Below, piece after piece: positions 1 through 8,936 of a stretch of DNA of 39,122 nucleotides (its first letter is position 1; the number at the start of each line of letters is the position of its first letter). Origin of the DNA: JABSOG01 sp041583135 (lineage in GTDB: Bacteria; Pseudomonadota; Gammaproteobacteria; Enterobacterales; Alteromonadaceae); the NCBI GenBank assembly GCA_041583135.1, contig JBFHGJ010000051.1:1-39122 (forward strand), given 5' to 3'. Both the position numbers and the translations under genes were made by a program. The notes below the pieces were generated by a model. It ran no database searches. It had not been told where the DNA came from and saw nothing but the letters and a program-made list of their open reading frames with translations.

Positions 1-92
1 ACACAATAAAATCGCTAATTTTTGAGCTAGGTCGGTTATTCCACTTCGATGTGAACTATATTTAAGTGCATGTCGGTAAACCCGGAATAATA

Positions 93-821
93 ATGAATAA
101 ATTGGTGCAGAATAAAACCCCGGCAAGGTTGGATATGGCCCAAGGGATCAGCGGATTTTTGCTGGTACTTTTTATGTGGGCGCATATGCTGTTTGTCTCG
201 AGTATTTTGATCAGCAACGATGCAATGTATTGGGTGGCGCGTATGTTTGAAGGCGTGCCGCTGTTTGGCAAACCCTATCCAATTTTGGTCTCTTTAGTTG
301 CCATGGTCATTGGCGTACTGATATTGATTCATGCGGTCTTGGCGATGCGCAAATTACCGGCCGATTATGCCGAGCATAAAGCGCTTTTAAGCCACATGCG
401 CAGGCTTAACCACCCCGATACCTGGCTTTGGTATATTCAAGTGGTTACCGGCGTGATGTTGATGTTTCTTGTCGGTATTCACCTCTATCAATTGATGATG
501 CATCCCGGTGATATCGGTCCTTATGCTTCATCCGACAGGGTTTACAGCGGCCGTATGTGGCCGCTTTATTTGGTTTTGCTATTTAATGTTGAGCTGCACG
601 GCGGTATTGGCATCTATCGGTTGATGGTCAAGTGGGGCATTTTTTTAGGGGGTGATGACAAAAAGGCAAGGCGCAATCTACGACGGATAAAATGGCTCAT
701 TACCTTGTTCTTTCTCATTCTTGGACTTTTCACTTTGGCAGCGTATTACAAGCTGGGTAAAGCCCACGCCCCTTTTGCTGGGGAGCGTTATCAACCACAA
801 CAAACTCAGGTGCAGCCATGA
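93..821 (+). CDS. frdC: Fumarate reductase diheme cytochrome b subunit
   Basis: Membrane anchor of a quinol:fumarate reductase. It takes electrons from menaquinol through two hemes b and passes them to FrdB. Five hydrophobic segments are visible. Counting from the ATG at 93 (GGA 6-7 bases upstream), candidate heme-ligand histidines are H31, H80, H130 and H169. Their spacing (49, 50, 39) is the same as that of H44, H93, H143 and H182 in Wolinella succinogenes FrdC. E53 and E167 fall exactly where Wolinella has Glu-C66 (menaquinol oxidation) and Glu-C180 (E-pathway). A GTG at 66 would add nine residues but has no better ribosome site. The stop overlaps the frdA start by four bases (ATGA), so the two are probably translationally coupled. 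The function call is strong; the alternative, a succinate dehydrogenase of the same fold, cannot be excluded from sequence alone. Confidence 0.93.
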   Translation: MNKLVQNKTPARLDMAQGISGFLLVLFMWAHMLFVSSILISNDAMYWVARMFEGVPLFGKPYPILVSLVAMVIGVLILIHAVLAMRKLPADYAEHKALLSHMRRLNHPDTWLWYIQVVTGVMLMFLVGIHLYQLMMHPGDIGPYASSDRVYSGRMWPLYLVLLFNVELHGGIGIYRLMVKWGIFLGGDDKKARRNLRRIKWLITLFFLILGLFTLAAYYKLGKAHAPFAGERYQPQQTQVQP

Positions 822-2758
822 AAGTGATTTATACCGACGCACTCGTTTTAGGTGGCGGCTTGGCCGGTCTGCGTAGCGCAATCGGCTTAAAGCGTCGTGG
901 CCATGAGGTTATTGTATTGTCTTTGGTGCCGCCAAAGCGTTCTCATTCAGCGGCTGCGCAAGGGGGCATGCAGGCCAGCCTTGGGCACAGTGCCAAAGGC
1001 AAAGGTGACAATGAATGGGTGCACTTTGTCGATACGGTCAAAGGAAGTGATTGGGGAGCCGACCAACAGGTGGTAAAGATGTTCGTCAATACTGCGCCAA
1101 AGGCCGTGAGGGAACTTGCCGCATGGGGCGTACCGTGGAACCGGATACAGCAGGGCTCGCATCAAAGCACCATAAATGGCCAATCTGTGACACTCACCGA
1201 AGATGAAAAGGCCCATGGCTTGATCACTGCCCGTAACTTTGGTGGTACGCAAAAATGGCGCACCTGCTATGTCTCAGACGGCACCGGCCATTCTATGCTT
1301 TACAATATGAGCAACCAAGCCATTGCCGAGCGTATTGAGGTGCACGAACGCATGGAGGCAATGTCGCTGATCCACGAGAATAACAGGTGCTGCGGCGCGG
1401 TGGTAAGAGATCTGAAAACCGGTGAGCTGTGTGCTTATGTCGCCAAGGCAACCTGCATTGCCACCGGTGGATTTGGCCGGGTATATCGCGCGACCACCAA
1501 TGCGGTGATCAATGAAGGCATGGGCGCGGCAATTGCGCTTGAAACCGGGATTGCGGCGCTTGGCAACATGGAAGCGGTGCAGTTTCATCCGACGGCCATT
1601 TTTCCGGCGGGTATTTTGGTCACTGAAGGCTGTCGTGGCGATGGCGGTTTGTTGCTCGATGCCAATCTCCATCGTTTTATGCCCGACTACGAACCGGAGA
1701 AGGCTGAACTGGCCTCTCGTGATGTGGTCTCGCGTTGGATGGAAGTGCACATTGCCAAAGGTTTTGGCGTAAAGTCGCGCTTTGGCGAGCATTTGTGGCT
1801 TGATATTCGATTGCTCGGCAAGCATCACATTGAGACCAAACTCAGAGAAGTTCAAGAGATCTGTCGTTACTTTCTCGGCATCGACCCGGTGACCGACCTT
1901 ATTCCCGTCAGACCAGCGCAGCATTACTCAATGGGCGGCGTTCGCACCGATCATCAAGGTCAATCACCACAGCTGGCAGGGTTATTTGCCGCTGGCGAGG
2001 CCGCTTGTTGGGACTTACACGGTTTTAATCGCCTTGGTGGTAACTCTGTAGCCGAAACGGTAGTCGCGGGGATGATTGTCGGCGAATATATGTCTGATTT
2101 TATTGAATCGCCAAAGGGTGAGGTGACGCTCTCCAGCGAGTCGATAGCGCGCTTTGTGGCCCAGCAGCAGGCGTTGCTCGATGGCTTCTACGCACCTGAT
2201 AATCACGAAAACCCTTTTCATATCATGCGTGAAATGCAGCAATTGATGTCGAACAATGTTGCTATTTTTCGTCATCAAGACAGCTTGACGACGACGCTTA
2301 AGCAATTGCTGCAATTGGCGACTAGGGCAGGAAAAATCAAAGTATCGAGTCGGGCAAGAGGTGCCAATCCTGAGTTGGTGGCGGCTTATCGGGTCAAACG
2401 CATGCTTAAATTGGCGTTATGTATTACCAAAGGGGCGCTCGATAGAACCGAAAGCCGTGGTGCGCACTATCGAGAAGATTTTCCGTTGCGTGACGACAAA
2501 CAATGGCTCTCACGCACGCTGGCGACTTGGCCAAGTGCACAAGATACATTGCCGACGCTGAATTACGAGGCACTTGATGTTATGACGATGGACTTGGCGC
2601 CGGGTTGGCGCGGCTACGGTGGCAAAGAACGGATAGAGCATCCCGACACGGCCAAAAGGCAAATGGCGCTGGAACAGAGGTCGCAGTCGATGGATTTTGA
2701 CCACGGTCTGCCCGAGGCACTAAAAGGCCCTAATGCACGTTTATGGGAGCAAGAGTGA
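818..2758 (+). CDS. frdA: Fumarate reductase flavoprotein subunit
   Basis: Catalytic 646-residue subunit that reduces fumarate to succinate during anaerobic respiration. The N-terminal FAD-binding Rossmann motif is LGGGLAGLRS (residues 11-20). RSHSAAAQGG follows, in which H43 is the expected covalent FAD ligand, at the same number as in Wolinella FrdA. The substrate-domain segments FHPTAIFPAG and RPAQHYSMGGVRTD and the FAD segment HGFNRLGGNSVAE are all present. Length is normal for the family and there are no internal stops. It starts inside the frdC stop and its TGA overlaps the frdB ATG by one base (TGATG). It lacks a Tat or Sec signal, so it should face the cytoplasm, unlike the periplasmic flavocytochrome c fumarate reductases known in Shewanella. 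Confidence 0.96.
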   Translation: MKVIYTDALVLGGGLAGLRSAIGLKRRGHEVIVLSLVPPKRSHSAAAQGGMQASLGHSAKGKGDNEWVHFVDTVKGSDWGADQQVVKMFVNTAPKAVRELAAWGVPWNRIQQGSHQSTINGQSVTLTEDEKAHGLITARNFGGTQKWRTCYVSDGTGHSMLYNMSNQAIAERIEVHERMEAMSLIHENNRCCGAVVRDLKTGELCAYVAKATCIATGGFGRVYRATTNAVINEGMGAAIALETGIAALGNMEAVQFHPTAIFPAGILVTEGCRGDGGLLLDANLHRFMPDYEPEKAELASRDVVSRWMEVHIAKGFGVKSRFGEHLWLDIRLLGKHHIETKLREVQEICRYFLGIDPVTDLIPVRPAQHYSMGGVRTDHQGQSPQLAGLFAAGEAACWDLHGFNRLGGNSVAETVVAGMIVGEYMSDFIESPKGEVTLSSESIARFVAQQQALLDGFYAPDNHENPFHIMREMQQLMSNNVAIFRHQDSLTTTLKQLLQLATRAGKIKVSSRARGANPELVAAYRVKRMLKLALCITKGALDRTESRGAHYREDFPLRDDKQWLSRTLATWPSAQDTLPTLNYEALDVMTMDLAPGWRGYGGKERIEHPDTAKRQMALEQRSQSMDFDHGLPEALKGPNARLWEQE

Positions 2759-3507
2759 TGAGTGAGCAATCTATCGCGGTCAAACAGCTAAGTTCGCCTA
2801 GGACTTTACGCTTTTCCATTTTTCGCTTTAATCCGGCCGATCCGCAGGCGACGCCTTACATGCAGGAATATACGCTGGAAGAAACCGATACTATGACGCT
2901 GTTTATCGCACTGAACGATATTCGTGAGAACCAAGACCCGACATTGCAGTTCGACTTTGTGTGTCGAGCGGGCATTTGTGGCAGCAGTGCGATGCTGATC
3001 AATGGGCGTCCCGGTCTTGCTTGTCGCACGCTGACTAAAGATTTGGGCAATCATATTCATCTTGCGCCGCTGCCGGGGTTTGAACTGATTGGTGATTTAT
3101 CTGTTGATACCGGTAAGTGGATGCGGGCGATGGCCGAGCGACTGGAAACCTGGGTGCACACGCAAAACCAGCAGCCCGACCTAAGTGCCATGGAAGCGCC
3201 GATGGCGCCTGAGCAGGCCGTTGCCATATATGAACTTGAACGTTGTATCGAGTGTGGCTGTTGTATCTCTGCTTGTGGCACCGCTCAAATGCATAAGGCG
3301 TTTGTCGGTGCTGTCGGCATGGTGCAGCTCGCCCGCTTTGCCATCGACCCAAGAGATGAGCGAAGCGATGCCGAATTTTATCATGTTTTGGGGGATGACG
3401 ATGGTGTCTATGGCTGTATGACTTTGCTTGGTTGTGACGATTTTTGTCCGAAATCGCTGCCCTTGGCGCAACAAATTGCCTACATGCGGCGTAAATTGAG
3501 TCTCTAA
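2758..3507 (+). CDS. frdB: Fumarate reductase iron-sulfur subunit
   Basis: Electron-transfer subunit of 249 residues linking FrdC hemes to FrdA FAD. The N-terminal plant-type ferredoxin domain has the [2Fe-2S] cysteines in CRAGICGSS and the later GLACRT. The C-terminal domain has CIECGCC followed by a distant cysteine (the [4Fe-4S] set) and CMTLLGCDDFCPK for the remaining cluster. The start chosen is the ATG at 2758, which shares a base with the frdA stop and has GGGAG about eight bases upstream, inside the end of frdA. An in-frame ATG at 2743 would add five residues but lies on the ribosome site. It is the last gene of the frdCAB operon; a short GC-rich hairpin follows at 3553-3568. Confidence 0.95.
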   Translation: MSEQSIAVKQLSSPRTLRFSIFRFNPADPQATPYMQEYTLEETDTMTLFIALNDIRENQDPTLQFDFVCRAGICGSSAMLINGRPGLACRTLTKDLGNHIHLAPLPGFELIGDLSVDTGKWMRAMAERLETWVHTQNQQPDLSAMEAPMAPEQAVAIYELERCIECGCCISACGTAQMHKAFVGAVGMVQLARFAIDPRDERSDAEFYHVLGDDDGVYGCMTLLGCDDFCPKSLPLAQQIAYMRRKLSL

Positions 3508-3552
3508 TATGAATTTTTAATGGACAAAAAGTAAGCGAATATGCTATTGTCC

Positions 3553-3568
3553 CCGCGCTTTTTCGCGG
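3553..3568 (+). terminator. Short GC hairpin after frdB
   Basis: CCGCG and CGCGG pair around a T-rich loop. The overlapping arms GCTTTT/AAAAGC (3558-3574) could form a competing hairpin. There is no clean T-tract after the stem, so this is a weak terminator candidate between frdCAB and the next gene. Confidence 0.3.
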
Positions 3569-3625
3569 AAAAGCTGATTTACAACATGATTTGTAATTTA
3601 GGACTTTAATATTTTAGGAGCTCGT

Positions 3626-5797
3626 ATGTTGGTCAATAAAGGCATGATTGCCTCGTCTATTATTGCGTGTTTTGCTTTGAGCGGCTGCGGTGGCGGCTCA
3701 AGTTCCAACTCCCCATCCCCTTCAAATGAACAACCGGACAACAGTGTCAATAAAGCGCCAACCGCTGTCATTGTTGCACCACAAAATAATCTCAGCTTTG
3801 GTTTTATCGACTCAGTGCTTGATGGTAGTACCTCAAGTGATGAAGATGGCGCGATTGTTCGTTATCAATGGGCGCAAATTGAAGGTGAGGCAGTTGTTAT
3901 TGAAGATGCCACTCAACCTCAGCTGCATTTCAAAGCCCCCAACATGGCCACTAGCCTAACGTTTGAGCTGACGGTAACCGATGATAAAGGCGCAACCGCG
4001 CAAACGACTGTCAGCTTAGAAAATAAGCCTTACTTTTTGCAAGTAGGAGCTGGTACTGATCACCACTGCGCTTTAGTACAAGATGCTAGCGGTAAAGCGG
4101 TTTACTGCTGGGGAGACAATGCTTCAGGTCAACTTGATGTGCCAGCATTGGTCAACCCGTCACAGCTACAATCTGGTGGCTATGCTAACTGCGCTTTAGA
4201 TGATGAAGGTTTGAAGTGTTGGGGTTCTAGTTCAATTTCATCTGTACCAGAGTTGGTTGGTCTCCAGAGTTTTAGCGTTGGTGCTTATCATGCGTGCGCT
4301 TTAGACGAACAAGGCGTTAAATGTTGGGGCTTTGATTATCAAGGGTCATTGGACGTTCCAACCCTTTCCAACCCAACGGTGATCGCTGCTGGTCGTGGTC
4401 GTAGTTGCGCTAAAGATGCCGTTGGTGTGAAGTGCTGGGGCGGCTGGCTTGAAAGTGCTAACGATATTTCATATACAGGCGAAGTATCGCAATTGTATGT
4501 TGCTAATAATCACACGTGCGCCAAAACAAATGAAGGTTTGACTTGTTGGGGCTCTGATCTTTATAAGAACCCACCAAGTAAAGAAATTGACCCGCAAAAC
4601 CTTGTCGATGCTACGGTGAGCGATAACTTCACTTGTGTCAATTCTAACAATTCACAAGGGGAAAATGCGGTTGAGTGCTTTATTGCGCCGGATCAATACT
4701 TTGAGTCGTCACTGGCTGAGGTCCCTGAATTGTCAGGTCCCCGTCAATTGTCAGCAGCGTGGAACCATGTCTGTGCGATTGATAATACCGGCGTGCAATG
4801 CTGGGGCGCTGGATACAAGGACCAGACCAATCCTCCGGCATTTGAAAGTGTTAAAGAGCTAACTTCTGGCTATTCACATAGTTGCGTGATAGGCGATCAT
4901 GGTGATGATAAAGATCAACTGCGTTGTTGGGGCGATGATCTGCTTGATAATTATGAGCTCCCGACTGTCAACAATGTCAGTAATGTCGCGGCAAATGATC
5001 TGGTAACCTGTGTTATCGCCGAGTCACAGCCGCGCTGTTGGGGCATGGATCCTGTGGATATGGCTACTGCGCCCAATTTCCCCAATCCAGAGGTGCCAAG
5101 AGAAGTGGATATTCCAGTCATGGAAAACATCACCGATATCTCTCCGGGGTATGATTCTATTTGTGCGATAACGAATGGTTCCGTTGAGTGTTGGGGCGAC
5201 CCTTGGGGCTATTATGATGTGCCGCAGTTGACCAATACCACTGAGTTGACTTCTGGTGATCTATTCCATTGTGCTATCTCTGACCAAGGTATCAATTGTT
5301 GGGGAAGCTATTGGGGGTTTGAATTTGATGTGCCAACCCCTGAGTTAACTCTGCCAACGAGTATTTCAGCCCAAGATAGTGCAGTATGTGCTATTGCTCA
5401 AGAGAAAGTGCATTGTTGGGGAAATGGCAGTTTGGCTACTGCGGATATTCCTGCTTTAACGCACCCAGTAAAAGTTGTCGCAGGTGCCCTAAATGCTTGT
5501 GCCTTAGACGATTCTGGAGTTGTTTGCTGGGGAGTAAATAGACATGGCGTTAACCGCGTTCCACCATTACTAAATCCGTCTGATATTACCGTCGGTTATG
5601 GCTATGCTTGTGCCAAAGACGATAGTGGTCTGGTTTGCTGGGGGTTCGATGGCTTTGGTGGCAAGCCTGTGCCGACTCGCGAACAAGCGGCTACAGATTT
5701 AGCGCAGCGCGCAAGCAAAGTGCAAAAAGCCGGTTTTGAGCCGCAACAGCTTGTTATTCAGCCGAAAACGAAACAATCGCTCGCGAAGCATTTCTAA
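3626..5797 (+). CDS. RCC1-repeat lipoprotein with PKD-like domain
   Basis: Predicted lipoprotein of 723 residues and unknown function. The signal peptide ends in a lipobox (ALSGC, C21), followed by a low-complexity GGGSSSN linker. Residues about 43-135 resemble a PKD/REJ-type immunoglobulin-like domain (APTAVIVAP, then DGSTSSDEDGAIVRYQW). Residues about 140-690 carry 14 RCC1-like repeats of the form C-A-x(n)-G-(V/L)-x-C-W-G. Thirteen keep the CWG end and one is degenerate (ECF). Each unit has two cysteines, which would suit disulfides in an exported beta-propeller-like fold. The ATG at 3626 has AGGAG six bases upstream. It probably sits on the outer membrane and binds something. It is not a eukaryote-type nucleotide exchange factor. 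Its substrate or partner cannot be told. Confidence 0.85.
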   Translation: MLVNKGMIASSIIACFALSGCGGGSSSNSPSPSNEQPDNSVNKAPTAVIVAPQNNLSFGFIDSVLDGSTSSDEDGAIVRYQWAQIEGEAVVIEDATQPQLHFKAPNMATSLTFELTVTDDKGATAQTTVSLENKPYFLQVGAGTDHHCALVQDASGKAVYCWGDNASGQLDVPALVNPSQLQSGGYANCALDDEGLKCWGSSSISSVPELVGLQSFSVGAYHACALDEQGVKCWGFDYQGSLDVPTLSNPTVIAAGRGRSCAKDAVGVKCWGGWLESANDISYTGEVSQLYVANNHTCAKTNEGLTCWGSDLYKNPPSKEIDPQNLVDATVSDNFTCVNSNNSQGENAVECFIAPDQYFESSLAEVPELSGPRQLSAAWNHVCAIDNTGVQCWGAGYKDQTNPPAFESVKELTSGYSHSCVIGDHGDDKDQLRCWGDDLLDNYELPTVNNVSNVAANDLVTCVIAESQPRCWGMDPVDMATAPNFPNPEVPREVDIPVMENITDISPGYDSICAITNGSVECWGDPWGYYDVPQLTNTTELTSGDLFHCAISDQGINCWGSYWGFEFDVPTPELTLPTSISAQDSAVCAIAQEKVHCWGNGSLATADIPALTHPVKVVAGALNACALDDSGVVCWGVNRHGVNRVPPLLNPSDITVGYGYACAKDDSGLVCWGFDGFGGKPVPTREQAATDLAQRASKVQKAGFEPQQLVIQPKTKQSLAKHF

Positions 5798-5812
5798 ACC
5801 TCTACTGATAAT

Positions 5813-5839
5813 CGATTGCCTAACGCCGTTGGGCAATCG
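5813..5839 (+). terminator. Hairpin after the RCC1-repeat gene
   Basis: CGATTGCCTAAC pairs with GTTGGGCAATCG (one G-T pair) around a three-base loop, 16 bases after the stop codon. The following sequence is T/C rich rather than a pure T-tract, so this is a plausible but imperfect rho-independent terminator. Confidence 0.5.
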
Positions 5840-5919
5840 AACTTCCCTTGTCTTTTGCTTTGAACTTTTCCTTTAATGTCCTAACCTTAGCACTAGCGAT
5901 GTAAATTGAAGGAATACCA

Positions 5920-6366
5920 ATGACACCACAACAATTAGAACTCGTGCAACGCTCTTGGGAGCAAGTTGTACCAATTGCAAAAGATGCGGCAAAACTCTTT
6001 TATGGTCGTCTGTTTGAAGTGGCACCTAGCGTAAGAAAGCTGTTTAAAGGTGACATTGAAGAACAGGGCAAAAAGCTGATGATGGTGGTGACGACAGTGG
6101 TTCGTGGCTTGAAACAGTTTGATAAACTGGAGAAAACCGTTTGGCAATTGGGCCGTCGCCATGTGGCTTATGGGACTGAAGATGGTCATTATGCTGTGGT
6201 TGCCGATACTTTGTTGTGGACTTTAGAGCAAGGTCTTGGCGCTGGTTTTACCCCCGAGGTGAAGGCCGCTTGGCAAGAAGCCTTAAATACGATTGCCGGG
6301 GTGATGATCGGCGGCGCTCATTTTGAATACGCCAATTACGAGCTGTGGAAAGCGCAGCAAGCATAA
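5920..6366 (+). CDS. Single-domain globin
   Basis: A 148-residue three-over-three globin of the bacterial single-domain/flavohemoglobin-like class, with no reductase domain attached. The expected heme pocket is visible: Y28 (LFYGRLFE, likely B10), F42 (KLFKGD, likely CD1), Q49 near E7, and the proximal histidine H81 in GRRHVAYG. Tyr-B10 with Gln-E7 is the usual pairing in oxygen or nitric oxide binding members. The ATG at 5920 has GAAGGA upstream. It is monocistronic between a hairpin at 5813-5839 and a strong terminator at 6402-6429. Roles in NO detoxification or O2 binding are inferred from the family; no reductase partner gene is adjacent. Confidence 0.9.
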   Translation: MTPQQLELVQRSWEQVVPIAKDAAKLFYGRLFEVAPSVRKLFKGDIEEQGKKLMMVVTTVVRGLKQFDKLEKTVWQLGRRHVAYGTEDGHYAVVADTLLWTLEQGLGAGFTPEVKAAWQEALNTIAGVMIGGAHFEYANYELWKAQQA

Positions 6367-6401
6367 AAAGCTCACCTAAACTTTTGTATCTTGAGAAGAT
6401 C

Positions 6402-6429
6402 AAAAAAGCCGCGATATCGCGGCTTTTTT
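6402..6429. terminator. Bidirectional rho-independent terminator
   Basis: A perfect 28-base palindrome: six A, then GCCGCGAT, its complement, then six T. Because it is fully symmetric it can stop the globin transcript and also transcription arriving from the opposite strand. Confidence 0.9.
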
Positions 6430-6449
6430 CATGCTTGTGAGGTTAAATA

Positions 6450-6643
6450 AACCTGAGCTTCACGTAAGGAAGGGCCGTAGAGCACAGCTATTTTCATCGC
6501 TAACTGCCCCAAATTTGTTTGCTTTAGGCGACTAAAGCGGCGCAAATTTGGATTGTTGTCGAAGAAAATATCAGCACTCTCCCGCTTTTCAAAAGGAGCG
6601 ATGAGTTCAAGGGCATTGACCCTCCTTACGCAAAGCTCAGGTT
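6450..6643. repeat. MITE-like imperfect inverted-repeat element
   Basis: Terminal arms at 6450-6473 and 6620-6643 match in 21 of 24 positions as inverted repeats (core AACCTGAGCTT then CGTAAGGA). A second inverted pair lies inside, CCAAATTTG at 6509-6517 with CAAATTTGG at 6543-6551, framing TTTAG/CTAAA. The whole 194-bp stretch can therefore fold as a long imperfect hairpin. It has no open reading frame and sits directly against the 3' end of the M13 peptidase gene. This is typical of a small non-autonomous element, but no target duplication was established. Confidence 0.5.
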
Positions 6644-6646
6644 AAA

Positions 6647-8743
6647 TTACCAGATCTTGACGCGTTTTTCCGGGTCAATGTACATGCCGTCGCCTTCTTT
6701 GATGGCAAAGGCTTCATAGAACTCAGGCATATTTGACAATGGACCAACGGTGCGGAAACGAGCCGGTGAATGCGGATCGGTCTCAACCTGATTGCGTAAT
6801 GCCTGCTCTTTTTTCTTCGCTTGCCATACTTGAGCGAAGCCCATGAAGAAGCGTTGATCGCCAGTCAAACCTTCAACGACCGGCGCTTCTTTGCCTTCAA
6901 GAGACAGTTTATAAGCTTTATAGGCAATCGTTACACCAGCCAAGTCGCCGATATTCTCGCCTAGGGTCAACTCACCGTTGACGTGCAAGTCGTCAAAGAC
7001 TTCATAGCCGTTGTACTGCTCAACCAATTGTGAGGTGCGGGTTTTAAACTCTTTTAAGTCGCTTTGGCTCCACCAGTTACGGAGGTTGCCGTCACCGTCA
7101 AAGCGGCTGCCTTGGTCGTCAAAGCCATGACCCATTTCATGACCAATTACCGCACCGATAGCGCCATAGTTTACCGCATCGTCGGCTTCTAGGTTGAAAA
7201 ACGGTGGTTGCAAAATCGCGGCAGGGAATACGATTTCATTGCGGCTTGGGCTGTAGTAGGCGTTGACGGTTTGTGGTGTCATACCCCATTCATTTTTATC
7301 GATTGGGCTACCTAATTTTTCAAGCTGCTTGTTGTATTGGTCGAGATTGGCAGCGATGATGTTGCCGATCAGGTTGTCTTTACTGATGCTCAGGCTTGAG
7401 TAGTCTTTCCACACATCAGGGTAACCGACTTTTGGCGTAAACTTGGCCAATTTATCTTTGGCGGCCAGTTTAGTCTCGATGCTCATCCACTCCAGTTCAT
7501 CAATGCCTTTACCATAGGCTTTACGCAGGTTTTCGACCAGCTCCAACATCCGTGACTTGGCTTCTGGTTTGAAGTGACGAGAGACATAAACCTTGCCGAT
7601 GATCTCGCCAAGATTACCACTGACAAGATCCGTTGCACCTTTCCAACGCGGCTTCTGTTCGGTCTGGCCACCTAAGGTTTTGGCAAAGAAGTCAAAGTTT
7701 TCTTGGTCAAAGGCTTTTGGCAAATAGCTGGCACGGCCGGTCAATACGCCCCATTTCAGATAGGTTTTCCAATCTTCCATCGAGGTTTTTTGCAAGATCT
7801 CACCAAAGGCTTTGACGTAGCTCGGCTGATTGATGATCACTTCAGTTTCTTTGCCTGCGCCATAAGAGTTCAACATGGCTGTCCAGTCAAGGGTATCGCT
7901 GACTTTCTCACCAAGTTCGGCGGTTTGGAATTTGTTGTAACGTTTTTGGCTGTCACGTACCTCGGTTTTGCTCCAGTGATGCTCGGCCAAGGCAGTTTCA
8001 AGATCTAATACGGTTTTGGCCGAGCCTTTAGGATCGTCCAAGCCAGCAAGACTGAACATTTTTTCAATGTGGGTAAGATAGGCGTTGCGAATATCGACAA
8101 AGCGCTGGTCTTGCTTGAAGTAATAGTCTTTATTAGGTAAAGACAAACCGCCTTGCCAGAAGTGGGCGCGATGCTGGGTAGCCACTTTGGCGTCGATAGA
8201 TACGTAGAAGATCATCGGTGTCACTAGGCCGGTCTTTTGGATCTCGGCAAAGTGAGTCAGTAATTGGGTTTTGTCTTTGAGCGCGTCGATGGCGGCAAGC
8301 TCAGGCTTAATTGGTTTGAGGCCCAATGACTCAATGGTTTTCTCGTCCATAAATGAACGATACAAATCGGCCACTTTCTGCTCGTCAGAGCCGGGCTTTA
8401 AGTCTTTTGATTTAGATACGTCTTCGATAATTTTTTGTACGTCTTCACGGGCGGTTTCACGTAGGTTGTAAAATGCGCCGATAGAGGTTTGGTCAGATGG
8501 GATCACGGCATTTTTAAGCCAGGTGCCGTTTACATAGCGATAAAAGTCGTCTTGTGGACGCACGCCTTTGTCAAAGTTGTTCTGGTCGATACCAGAGAGT
8601 AGGGCTTTAGCTGGGCTTTTGTCAGCGCTTTGCTGTTGCTGGACGGCTTGTTCAACAGCCGATGCAGTTTTGCTTTTCTCCGCTTGTTGACCACAGGCGA
8701 CCAACAATGAGGCGCATAATCCGGTAACGACTAACTTTTTCAT
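6647..8743 (-). CDS. pepO: M13-family metalloendopeptidase lipoprotein
   Basis: A 698-residue zinc peptidase of the neprilysin/PepO family. The signal peptide ends in a lipobox (LLVACG), so the protein is probably membrane-anchored in the periplasm or on the surface. The M13 signatures are intact: NAYYSPSRNEIVFPAAIL, the zinc motif VIGHEMGHGFDD near residue 535, and the third ligand in GENIGDLAG. The C terminus has the expected substrate-pocket region (RTVGPLSNMPEFYEAF) and ends VKIW. Length is standard. The ATG at 8743 has GAAAGG upstream. It is monocistronic or the last gene of a minus-strand series, 194 bases behind secF. It likely degrades small peptides. The gene symbol is by family rather than proven orthology. 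Confidence 0.93.
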   Translation of the reverse strand: MKKLVVTGLCASLLVACGQQAEKSKTASAVEQAVQQQQSADKSPAKALLSGIDQNNFDKGVRPQDDFYRYVNGTWLKNAVIPSDQTSIGAFYNLRETAREDVQKIIEDVSKSKDLKPGSDEQKVADLYRSFMDEKTIESLGLKPIKPELAAIDALKDKTQLLTHFAEIQKTGLVTPMIFYVSIDAKVATQHRAHFWQGGLSLPNKDYYFKQDQRFVDIRNAYLTHIEKMFSLAGLDDPKGSAKTVLDLETALAEHHWSKTEVRDSQKRYNKFQTAELGEKVSDTLDWTAMLNSYGAGKETEVIINQPSYVKAFGEILQKTSMEDWKTYLKWGVLTGRASYLPKAFDQENFDFFAKTLGGQTEQKPRWKGATDLVSGNLGEIIGKVYVSRHFKPEAKSRMLELVENLRKAYGKGIDELEWMSIETKLAAKDKLAKFTPKVGYPDVWKDYSSLSISKDNLIGNIIAANLDQYNKQLEKLGSPIDKNEWGMTPQTVNAYYSPSRNEIVFPAAILQPPFFNLEADDAVNYGAIGAVIGHEMGHGFDDQGSRFDGDGNLRNWWSQSDLKEFKTRTSQLVEQYNGYEVFDDLHVNGELTLGENIGDLAGVTIAYKAYKLSLEGKEAPVVEGLTGDQRFFMGFAQVWQAKKKEQALRNQVETDPHSPARFRTVGPLSNMPEFYEAFAIKEGDGMYIDPEKRVKIW

Positions 8744-8885
8744 ATCTAACCTTTCGTAATTTGAGAACAGGAGGACTTTAACATAATTTCAACATTTGAT
8801 GCCATGCATTGTATGAAAAATATACGATACAAAAGGTGTTCATTTGTTACGGAGTATGTACGCTGGGGTTTACTGGGGAGTTTTG

Positions 8886-8928
8886 TCCCCAGCGCTGCCG
8901 AATATGGCATATCTGGCTGCGCTGGGGA
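8886..8928 (-). terminator. Stem-loop downstream of secF
   Basis: TCCCCAGCGC (8886-8895) and GCGCTGGGGA (8919-8928) form a perfect 10-bp stem. The loop contains the smaller pair TGCC/GGCA. A further CGCTGGGG copy at 8863-8870 allows an alternative pairing. It lies just after the secF stop. No T-tract follows on the minus strand, so this could be a processing or stabilising hairpin instead of a terminator. Confidence 0.45.
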
Positions 8929-8936
8929 GGAGTGGC

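Noticed and set aside
1274..1924. A 216-codon frame antisense to frdA
   Set aside because: It lies fully opposite a well-supported flavoprotein gene, has no recognisable protein features, and arises from the codon bias of the sense strand.
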